This document shows, one piece after another, positions 1 to 5,632 of a stretch of DNA of 5,780 nt. The DNA is from Oscillospiraceae bacterium (GTDB taxonomy: Bacteria; Bacillota; Clostridia; Oscillospirales; Oscillospiraceae): positions 1 to 5,780 of the forward strand of contig WQRL01000135.1 in NCBI GenBank assembly GCA_009786775.1, written 5' to 3'. The notes beneath the pieces are model-generated. The model was given only the letters and a program-made list of their open reading frames with translations, did no database searches and was not told the origin of the DNA. The translations under genes were made by a program, and so were the position numbers. Within the stretch, counting starts at the first letter, position 1. Each line of letters starts with the position of its first letter.

Positions 1-1155
1 CAGAAGTTTTGTGAAACCATGCCCCACTGCATAGGAAATCCCGTTTACCACTGGGCACATCTAGAGCTTCAGAGGTATTTTGATTGCAAGCTGGTTATAA
101 ACGGTGAAAACGCTCAGGAGATTTGGGACATTACGGGGCATATGCTAAAACAGGACAGCCACCGGGTGCGGGGGCTCATTGAGCAGTCGAAGGTTGAGGC
201 CATAGCAACAACGGATGATCCGATAGATGATTTGAAATGGCATCGCGCCCTTAGAGACGATTCGGTTAATTCTGTAGTTGTGGTGCCAACCATGCGTCCG
301 GATAAGGCAATCAATATTGATAAGGCAGGCTTTGCAGAGTACATTACCAAACTGTCCGAGATATCCGGCATTAAGATTAGTAATGTGACGGATTTGAAAA
401 ATGCCCTGCTTAAGCGGATTGTCTTGTTTAGCGAAATGGGTTGCCGTGCATCTGACCACGGCCTAGACTATGTGATTTATCGCCGAGGTGATGAAAAAAC
501 GGTGGAAGAAATCTTTCAAAAAGGTCTTATTGGAGATAGCATAACGCAAACTGAAGCGGAGATGTTTAAAACTGAACTCATGCTATTTTTCGGCCGCGAA
601 TTTTCCAGATTAGGTTGGGTTATGCAGCTACATTATGGTGCGCAGCGTAATTGCAATACTGCCATGTTCAAACATTTGGGCCCTGATACGGGTTTTGATG
701 CCATTAGCGTCCGGGATTCTGGTGAAGCGCTAGTGGGTTTTTTAGATGCTCTGGCTCAAGAGGGCTCTCTGCCGAAAACTGTACTATATTCCTTAAATCC
801 AAACGATAATGCCCTATTGGGCTCGATCATCGGTTGCTACCAAGGGGAAGGGGTTGGCAAAATGCAGCATGGTTCCGCTTGGTGGTTTAATGACACGAAG
901 CGCGGCATGGAAGATCAGATACTCACCTTGGCAAGTTTCGGCGTTTTGGGCGCATTTGTTGGGATGCTGACTGATTCCCGTTCTTTCTTATCTTACACAA
1001 GGCACGAGTATTTTCGCCGTATTCTTTGCAACCTTTTAGGAAATCTGGTAGAAGATGGAGAGTATCCCAAAGATATGAAATTTTTGGGTACTATGGTTGA
1101 GGATATATCTTACCGTAACACAGCTCGGTATTTTGGCTTTGCGGCCAACGTATAA
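1..1155 (+). CDS. uxaC: Uronate (glucuronate/galacturonate) isomerase, 5'-truncated by window edge
   Basis: UxaC isomerises D-glucuronate to D-fructuronate (and D-galacturonate to D-tagaturonate) in the cytoplasm, the first step of the isomerase route of hexuronate breakdown. The frame is open from base 1, and the residues before the first ATG (base 19) continue the family pattern leading into MPHCIGNPVYHWAHLEL. The real start is therefore upstream, and about 85 residues of a usual ~470 are missing, including the N-terminal metal-binding HxH. Visible family blocks are TTDDP (208-222), GCRASDHGLD (439-468), SLNPNDN (790-810, whose Asp sits where the strand-8 metal/catalytic Asp of this amidohydrolase-superfamily enzyme is expected), QHGSAWWFNDT (865-897), DSRS (973-984) and TRHEYFRR (997-1020). 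The C-terminus is intact, ending in TAA at 1153-1155. It lies 15 nt before uxuA and is probably cotranscribed with it. The assignment is firm; substrate preference between glucuronate and galacturonate cannot be read from the sequence. Confidence 0.95.
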   Translation, partial: QKFCETMPHCIGNPVYHWAHLELQRYFDCKLVINGENAQEIWDITGHMLKQDSHRVRGLIEQSKVEAIATTDDPIDDLKWHRALRDDSVNSVVVVPTMRPDKAINIDKAGFAEYITKLSEISGIKISNVTDLKNALLKRIVLFSEMGCRASDHGLDYVIYRRGDEKTVEEIFQKGLIGDSITQTEAEMFKTELMLFFGREFSRLGWVMQLHYGAQRNCNTAMFKHLGPDTGFDAISVRDSGEALVGFLDALAQEGSLPKTVLYSLNPNDNALLGSIIGCYQGEGVGKMQHGSAWWFNDTKRGMEDQILTLASFGVLGAFVGMLTDSRSFLSYTRHEYFRRILCNLLGNLVEDGEYPKDMKFLGTMVEDISYRNTARYFGFAANV

Positions 1156-1170
1156 AAGGGAGGACTGGCA

Positions 1171-2253
1171 ATGAAAATGGGATTTCGCTGGTTCGGAGAA
1201 GGAAACGACAGTATCAAGCTATCAGACATTAAACAGATTCCCGGTGTCACGAGTATTGTGTGGTCGCTACACCACAAACTGCCCGGTGAAGTTTGGGAAA
1301 CGGATGAGATTGCCCAAGTACAAAAGCAGCTTGCGCCATACGAATTTGACATGGATGTGGTAGAATCGGTCAATATTCATGATGATATCAAAACTGCTGG
1401 ACCTGGAAGAGATCAATATATCGCAAATTATATTCAGACTATAAAAAATCTCAGCACATTTGGAGTGAAGGTAATCTGTTATAATTTTATGCCGATTTTT
1501 GACTGGACGCGGACCGATTTATTTTTTCCGCTGGAAGACGGCTCTACGGCTTTATACTATGAGAAGGAAAAAATTCTAGACGACCCTAAACAGATGGCAG
1601 AATATATCCTGAGTATGCAGGGCGGCATGACTTTTCCTGGATGGGAGCCTGAGCGTATGGAACGCTTAGACGAGCTTTTTGCGGCATACAAAAATGTAAG
1701 CAAAGAACAACTTTGGGCGAATCTCATTTACTTTTTGCAGGCCCTTATGCCAACCTGCAGGGAATGTGGTATAAAGATGGCCATTCATCCTGATGATCCA
1801 CCTTGGGACATCTTCGGATTGCCTCGTCTGATCGTAGACGAAGCGGCGATAGATAGGCTTATTTGCACAATAGACGATCCGCACAACTGCCTGACCCTTT
1901 GCTCCGGGAGCTTTAGCGCGAGTCCAAAAAACAATGTGGCCGATATGGTGCGCAAATATTGTAGCCGAATTGCCTTTGCACATATCCGCAATGTGAGACA
2001 CTTTCCCAACGGTGATTTTTCGGAAGTGTCACACCGAGACTGTGATGGAGATAGTGGTATTTTAGACATTGTCAAAGCATACCATGATTGCGGATATGAA
2101 GGATATGTTCGTCCGGATCATGGCAGGCATATATGGAATGAAAAGTGCAGACCGGGATATGGTCTCTACGACCGTGCTTTAGGAATCATGTATCTATGGG
2201 GAGTATGGGATATGCTAGATAAACTAAAACAGGCAGAGCAGGTAAACGTATGA
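1171..2253 (+). CDS. uxuA: D-mannonate dehydratase
   Basis: UxuA dehydrates D-mannonate to 2-keto-3-deoxy-D-gluconate in the cytoplasm, with a divalent metal (Mn2+ in characterised members). The product is 360 aa, a usual length for the Gram-positive form; the E. coli form is somewhat longer. Conserved blocks are RWFG (residues 6-9), WSLHHKLPGEVW (31-42), ESVNIHDDIK (65-74), YNFMPIFDWTRTD (104-116), AIHPDDPPWDIFG (from 204), TLCSGS (242-247), FAHIRN (269-274) and RPDHGRHIW (314-322). By comparison with the Streptococcus suis enzyme, the likely metal ligands are H206, C244, H271 and D316, with H317 and Y330 as candidate catalytic residues; all are present, so the enzyme looks intact. The ATG is preceded by AGGGAGGA (1157-1164) at 6-nt spacing, a strong site that fixes the start. 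Its stop overlaps the uxuB start by 4 nt (ATGA), which implies translational coupling with the enzyme that makes its substrate. Confidence 0.96.
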   Translation: MKMGFRWFGEGNDSIKLSDIKQIPGVTSIVWSLHHKLPGEVWETDEIAQVQKQLAPYEFDMDVVESVNIHDDIKTAGPGRDQYIANYIQTIKNLSTFGVKVICYNFMPIFDWTRTDLFFPLEDGSTALYYEKEKILDDPKQMAEYILSMQGGMTFPGWEPERMERLDELFAAYKNVSKEQLWANLIYFLQALMPTCRECGIKMAIHPDDPPWDIFGLPRLIVDEAAIDRLICTIDDPHNCLTLCSGSFSASPKNNVADMVRKYCSRIAFAHIRNVRHFPNGDFSEVSHRDCDGDSGILDIVKAYHDCGYEGYVRPDHGRHIWNEKCRPGYGLYDRALGIMYLWGVWDMLDKLKQAEQVNV

Positions 2254-3836
2254 AGCTAATAGATATTTTGACAAACAAGCCGACTAAGGTTTGGGAGGAT
2301 AAGGGCTATATTTTGCCCAAATTTGATATCCAAGTGGTCAGAGATAAGACATTTTCCGAGCCGACATGGATTCATTTTGGCGCCGGTAACATTTTTCGGG
2401 CGTTTCCGGCGGCGTTGTTGCAGAAAATTTTGGAAACAGGTGCGTATGACCGTGGTGTTGTTGTTGCGGCCGGATATGACTATGAGGTAATTGATAAAGC
2501 GTACCGCCCCTATGATAATTTAAATTTACTTGTAACATTGGGCGCAGACGGGTCTATGACAAAGCGCGTCATTGCATCAGTAACGGAAAGTCTGAAAGCT
2601 GACTATCAGTTTGAAGGTGACTGGGTTCGCTTAAAGAACATTTTCCAAAATCCATCCCTTCAAATGGTAAGCTTTTCCATTACGGAAAAGGGTTATGTCG
2701 TGCCGTCTGGTGATCTAGACCGTGGATTAACACCTGAAGCGCCCCTAGGTAAAGTTACGGTTCTGCTCCATAAACGTTTTGAGGCAGGAAAATATCCGAT
2801 AACTTTGCAGAGTATGGACAATTGCAGTCGCAATGGCGATGTTGTTAAAAATGCAGTATACAGCTATGCCAAAGCATGGATAGAAGCAGGGTTGGTTTCC
2901 GGTGGGTTTTTGGAATATCTCTCTGATGAAAAAGTGGTATCCTTTCCCTGGAGTATGATTGACAAAATCACACCCTATCCAGATGCAGCCGTACAAAAGC
3001 TTCTGGAAGCCGATGGTTTTGCAGATGCACAGATTGTTCGGACAATAAAGGGCAGTAATACAAGTGCGTTTATCAATGCGGAGGAAACGGAATATATGGT
3101 CCTTGAGGACAACTATCCTGCTGGGCGACCTCCTCTGGAACTGGGCGGTGTTATCTTCACGGATCGGGAAAAGGTAGCGCAAATCGAGAAAATGAAGGTT
3201 TGCACATGCTTAAATCCGCTGCACACCGCGCTTGCGATCTTTGGTTGTCTGTTGGGGTATGACCGTATTTGTGACGAAATGCGAGATGAGGATTTGGTGG
3301 AGCTTATTACAAAAATGGCTTATAACGAGGCTATGCCTGTTGTAGTAGACCCCGGCATTATACGGCCGGAAGATTTTCTGGAAGCCGTAATAAAAAAGCG
3401 GCTACCAAATCCATTTATGCCGGATGCACCGCAACGAATTGCGACAGATACCTCGCAAAAGTTACCGATTCGCTTCGGTGAAACCATAAAAGCTTATGTA
3501 GAGCGAGGAATGGATGTAAAGGCGCTTGCTCTAATTCCGCTAACGCTTGCCGCATATGCCCGATACCTCAGAGGCGTTGATGATGCCGGAGAGCCTTTTA
3601 CGCCTTCGCCAGATCCTAAACTCGAAGAACTTTCTTCGATTGTTTCGGAGCTTAAACTTACATCGGCTCCGCAGGATATGAGCCGATTACATCAACTGTT
3701 TTCACGGTGTGATATATTTGGTCTTGACCTGTATGAAGTCGGTTTGGGGGATAAGATAGAAGCCATGACATCTGAATTTTATAGCGGAACGGGAGCTGTG
3801 AGAGAAACCTTGCGTAAGTACTTGCGGGCACTTTAA
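2250..3836 (+). CDS. uxuB: D-fructuronate reductase (D-mannonate oxidoreductase), long-chain mannitol dehydrogenase family
   Basis: It is predicted to reduce D-fructuronate to D-mannonate with NAD(P)H, linking UxaC to UxuA. The 528-aa protein has the two-domain architecture of polyol-specific long-chain dehydrogenases: an N-terminal Rossmann domain with the cofactor motif HFGAGNIFRAF (residues 42-52), and a C-terminal helical domain. Family positions include the DN...NG block (D190, N191, N195, G196; compare the substrate-binding Asn191 of Pseudomonas mannitol dehydrogenase) and the catalytic Lys/Asn/His block KVCTCLNPLH (K316, N322, H325). The Lys-to-Asn spacing is one residue longer than in the classic K-x4-N-x2-H pattern. 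It is longer than E. coli UxuB (about 486 aa), partly at the N-terminus. The ATG lies inside the uxuA stop (4-nt overlap), with only a weak purine-rich site (around 2236-2242), so translation probably depends on coupling. Family alone would also allow tagaturonate reductase or a mannitol or arabinitol dehydrogenase; neighbours uxaC and uxuA make fructuronate reductase the best call. Confidence 0.88.
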   Translation: MKLIDILTNKPTKVWEDKGYILPKFDIQVVRDKTFSEPTWIHFGAGNIFRAFPAALLQKILETGAYDRGVVVAAGYDYEVIDKAYRPYDNLNLLVTLGADGSMTKRVIASVTESLKADYQFEGDWVRLKNIFQNPSLQMVSFSITEKGYVVPSGDLDRGLTPEAPLGKVTVLLHKRFEAGKYPITLQSMDNCSRNGDVVKNAVYSYAKAWIEAGLVSGGFLEYLSDEKVVSFPWSMIDKITPYPDAAVQKLLEADGFADAQIVRTIKGSNTSAFINAEETEYMVLEDNYPAGRPPLELGGVIFTDREKVAQIEKMKVCTCLNPLHTALAIFGCLLGYDRICDEMRDEDLVELITKMAYNEAMPVVVDPGIIRPEDFLEAVIKKRLPNPFMPDAPQRIATDTSQKLPIRFGETIKAYVERGMDVKALALIPLTLAAYARYLRGVDDAGEPFTPSPDPKLEELSSIVSELKLTSAPQDMSRLHQLFSRCDIFGLDLYEVGLGDKIEAMTSEFYSGTGAVRETLRKYLRAL

Positions 3837-3850
3837 TGTGGATGTATCTA

Positions 3851-3864
3851 TGTAACCGCAGTAA
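3851..3864 (+). promoter_or_regulatory. Candidate cre (CcpA catabolite-repression) site
   Basis: TGTAACCGCAGTAA, preceded by A3850, fits the relaxed Firmicute cre consensus WTGNAANCGNWNNCW at every defined position except one (A3863 where C is expected). It starts 15 nt after the uxuB stop and about 130 nt before dctP. Catabolite repression of a hexuronate transporter would make physiological sense. Short degenerate sites arise often by chance, no convincing promoter was found beside it, and the half-sites also read as a GTAAC direct repeat (3852-3856 and 3861-3865), so this is only a candidate. Confidence 0.28.
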
Positions 3865-3874
3865 CTAATTTGGG

Positions 3875-3899
3875 AAAGGAGGTGAGGGTGCATCCCTAA
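3875..3899 (+). other. Perfect Shine-Dalgarno followed by a three-codon ORF (GTG CAT CCC TAA)
   Basis: AAAGGAGGTGA (3875-3885) is a near full-length complement of the 16S rRNA anti-Shine-Dalgarno, stronger than any other site in the window. It is followed 5 nt after GGAGG by GTG CAT CCC TAA (3888-3899), a potential Met-His-Pro peptide in the same frame as dctP. The TAA overlaps the base of the hairpin at 3895-3919. The sequence could be a ribosome-loading or leader element acting on that hairpin, a remnant of a lost gene start, or chance. The sequence features are seen directly; the role is unknown. Confidence 0.35.
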
Positions 3900-3919
3900 G
3901 GTTTGCAGCCAGGTTTTTT
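3895..3919 (+). terminator. Candidate weak intrinsic terminator or attenuator between uxuB and dctP
   Basis: The RNA can fold as CCU (3895-3897) with AGG (3911-3913), an AA bulge (3898-3899), then GGUU (3900-3903) with AGCC (3907-3910) around a UGC loop, directly followed by six T (3914-3919). This is the hairpin-plus-U-tract layout of a Rho-independent terminator, but the stem is only 7 bp, bulged and includes a G-U pair, so it is probably leaky. It would partly separate the enzyme genes from the transporter genes. An alternative AGGG/CCCT pairing (3885-3888 with 3894-3897) competes for the same CCT bases. Confidence 0.4.
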
Positions 3920-3980
3920 GTTTATAGCGCTGTCGATCTATATGTCTAAATTTAAAATGATTTTTGGAGGATTTAATGTT

Positions 3981-5054
3981 ATGAAGAAAAGTTTATTTGC
4001 TGCTTTGGCCGCGTTGCTTGCCCTGACCTTAGTTCTGGGTGCGTGTGGACAAACTACGCCGCCCGCAACTCCGGAAGCACCGACAACACCAGGTGCTGCC
4101 ACGGAAACACCCGCACAAGACCCTGCCGCGGCTGAAGAGACGTTTACGCTTAGACTGTCCGAAGTACACTCAGGTGAGGCACACCCAGCTGTTGTCGGTC
4201 ACAACGCATTTGCAGAATATGCCCGTGAGCGCAGCAACGGTTCTCTCAATGTAGAAGTATTCACCGGCGGCGTGTTGGGCAGCGAGATGGAAGTTATGGC
4301 ACAGGTACAGATGGGCACATTAGAGATGGTCAGATTGCCTGCTCCAATTATTGCCAATGTTGAGCCGAACTTCAACGCGCTGATGCTCCCAGGTGTTTGG
4401 GACGGTCGTGAAGCTATGTTTGATGCGCTGGACGGTGAAATAGGTACATATTTTGCAGATATGCTCCGCCAGCATGGCCTGTACATTCTAGCCTGGCACG
4501 ATGCTGGAGCACGCAGCTTATACAACTCCGTACGTCCAATCTACACCCCGGAAGATCTTGCGGGTCTGAGAATCCGTATGCAGGAAGCTCCTCTTATGAT
4601 TCGTCTAATGGAACTAATGGGCGGCGTGCCTGTACCGATGGGTCCTGCCGAAGTATACACCGCAATCCAGACTGGTCTGGTAGATGGAGCTGAGAACAAC
4701 TGGCCATCATATGTTACCAGCTTTTCTCACTACGAAGTCGCAAGATATTTTACTGAAAACGAGCACTCAAGAGTACCGGAAGCTGTCGTAATCAGCCTTG
4801 CTGTTTGGGATAGCCTGAGTGCTAATCAGCAAGAAATTTTGCGCCAAGCCGCTATTGATGGTGCTACTGTACAGCGTGAAAAATGGGCACTGGATGAGGT
4901 GCTGGCAGAAGAAAGAGCTATTGCAGCCGGCGCACAAGTTGTCCGCCTTACTCCTGAGCAACGCCAAGCATTTACTGACAGAATCATGCCTATCTGGGAT
5001 GATTACCCCGAGCTTGCAGATTACATAGCCATGATTCGTGCTTACCAGAGCTAA
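3981..5054 (+). CDS. dctP: TRAP transporter substrate-binding lipoprotein (DctP family), probably hexuronate-specific
   Basis: This is the extracytoplasmic solute receptor of a tripartite ATP-independent transporter. It captures a carboxylate substrate outside the membrane and delivers it to the DctQ-DctM permease. From ATG 3981 the protein has 357 aa: a Lys-Lys signal peptide and hydrophobic core (residues 2-19), the lipobox LGAC with acylated Cys22, a Pro/Thr/Ala-rich flexible linker (about 24-50), then the DctP fold. Family hallmarks are GGVLGSEMEVMAQVQMG, the GLRIR block (195-199) whose Arg199 is the likely carboxylate-binding arginine, and VDGAENNWPSY (234-244) near the ligand pocket. 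The start at 3981 is chosen because it gives a compact lipoprotein signal peptide; GGAGG (3966-3970) lies 10 nt upstream. In-frame starts at 3903 (TTG), 3942 and 3957 would add an unsupported N-terminal extension. Arginine codons are restricted to AGA, CGT and CGC, which suggests high expression. Specificity for hexuronates or mannonate is inferred from the adjacent uxaC-uxuA-uxuB genes. Confidence 0.93.
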   Translation: MKKSLFAALAALLALTLVLGACGQTTPPATPEAPTTPGAATETPAQDPAAAEETFTLRLSEVHSGEAHPAVVGHNAFAEYARERSNGSLNVEVFTGGVLGSEMEVMAQVQMGTLEMVRLPAPIIANVEPNFNALMLPGVWDGREAMFDALDGEIGTYFADMLRQHGLYILAWHDAGARSLYNSVRPIYTPEDLAGLRIRMQEAPLMIRLMELMGGVPVPMGPAEVYTAIQTGLVDGAENNWPSYVTSFSHYEVARYFTENEHSRVPEAVVISLAVWDSLSANQQEILRQAAIDGATVQREKWALDEVLAEERAIAAGAQVVRLTPEQRQAFTDRIMPIWDDYPELADYIAMIRAYQS

Positions 5055-5067
5055 TTGTAAGCTAAAA

Positions 5068-5099
5068 CTTTTGGGGGACCGTGTTGCGTCCCCCAAAAG
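5068..5099 (+). repeat. Perfect 12-bp inverted repeat (stem-loop) between dctP and dctQ
   Basis: CTTTTGGGGGAC (5068-5079) and GTCCCCCAAAAG (5088-5099) are exact reverse complements separated by an 8-nt loop, with five consecutive G-C pairs in the core. It begins 13 nt after the dctP stop. No T-run follows on the + strand (GCCAATACTG comes next), so it is not a standard Rho-independent terminator for dctP. A 3'-end stabiliser or processing structure that keeps the binding-protein message in excess over the permease message, or a partial transcription block, are the likely roles. Read on the minus strand it is followed by TTTT, but no minus-strand gene is seen there. Confidence 0.85.
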
Positions 5100-5110
5100 C
5101 CAATACTGAA

Positions 5111-5116
5111 AAGGAG
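5111..5116 (+). promoter_or_regulatory. Ribosome binding site that decides the TTG start of dctQ
   Basis: AAGGAG lies 9 nt upstream of TTG at 5126. The next in-frame ATG (5168) has no comparable site and would remove 14 residues of the cytoplasmic N-terminus, so the TTG start is preferred. The site begins 12 nt after the dctP-dctQ stem-loop ends, leaving it accessible when that structure forms. Confidence 0.7.
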
Positions 5117-5125
5117 TGAGAACTC

Positions 5126-5632
5126 TTGCAGAAAATTTATAACTATTATAAAAGAATCATTAGTGGTATGGGGAAAACCCTAGATGTGATTACGATAGTA
5201 TTAATGCTATCGATGGTTGGTGTGGTATTTTATCAGGTTATCATGCGGCAACTCTTTGAAAGACCTCCCATATGGGGCGAAGAAATTTCCGTGACACTTA
5301 TGATTTGGTTTGTGTTTCTGGGCATTGTCCTCGGACTTGAGGAAAACTTGCATATAGGCATTGGTATGTTTGTATCGAAATTACCCCCTAAGGCAAGGTT
5401 TGTGATAGAAGTCTTTGTCAGCTTTCTAATCTTAGTGCTTTCTATCCTTTTACTTGTCTATGGTTACCGCATGGCATCCAGAATGTTTGAAATAGGCACA
5501 GCCTTAACCGCAACAGGACTCCCTGCGGCAATTCATTATGCCGTTGTTCCAATTGCGGGAATATTGATGGTTCTGGTAATGTTGGGTAAAATTGCAGGAC
5601 AAATTATTAACAGGAAGGAGTTGCCTGAATGA
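5126..5632 (+). CDS. dctQ: TRAP transporter small permease subunit (DctQ family)
   Basis: This is the small integral-membrane subunit of the TRAP transporter, which works with DctM and helps receive the substrate-loaded DctP. At 168 aa with four predicted membrane segments (about residues 20-40, 54-71, 92-113 and 136-156) it matches the family in size and topology. The family signature follows the first helix: R41, then PPIWGEEISVTLMIWFVFLG (47-66) with W50, E52 and E53, and the LEENLHIG turn (71-78) between helices 2 and 3. It starts at TTG 5126 with an AAGGAG site; a start at ATG 5168 (residue 15) is possible but less likely. Its TGA overlaps the dctM ATG by 4 nt, so the two permease subunits are probably translationally coupled at a fixed ratio, while dctP is separated by 71 nt and a stem-loop. 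Confidence 0.93.
   Translation: MQKIYNYYKRIISGMGKTLDVITIVLMLSMVGVVFYQVIMRQLFERPPIWGEEISVTLMIWFVFLGIVLGLEENLHIGIGMFVSKLPPKARFVIEVFVSFLILVLSILLLVYGYRMASRMFEIGTALTATGLPAAIHYAVVPIAGILMVLVMLGKIAGQIINRKELPE

Noticed and set aside
19..1155. ATG at 19 as the start of uxaC
   Set aside because: The frame is open from base 1, the preceding codons fit the family, there is no ribosome binding site in front, and the N-terminal ~85 residues of the enzyme would be missing. The gene continues upstream.
2745..3182. Minus-strand open frame of 145 codons inside uxuB, and other antisense frames of 63-111 codons
   Set aside because: They lie opposite well-supported genes, have no recognisable domains and no operon logic; they are by-products of the sense coding sequence.
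3903..3980. N-terminal extension of dctP from TTG 3903 or ATGs 3942 and 3957
   Set aside because: The extension would precede a normal lipoprotein signal peptide (MKKS...LGAC), would overlap the hairpin and T6 run, and has no suitable ribosome binding site; the GGAGG at 3966 lies downstream of these starts.
4039..4254. Plus-strand open frame of 71 codons in another frame of dctP (also 4819-5028)
   Set aside because: Both lie within the firmly assigned dctP coding region and encode basic, low-complexity peptides without family features.
5068..5119. Rho-independent terminator ending the operon after dctP
   Set aside because: The stem is strong, but no T-run follows on the plus strand, and dctQ and dctM continue 27 nt later with coupled translation signals, so full termination is unlikely.
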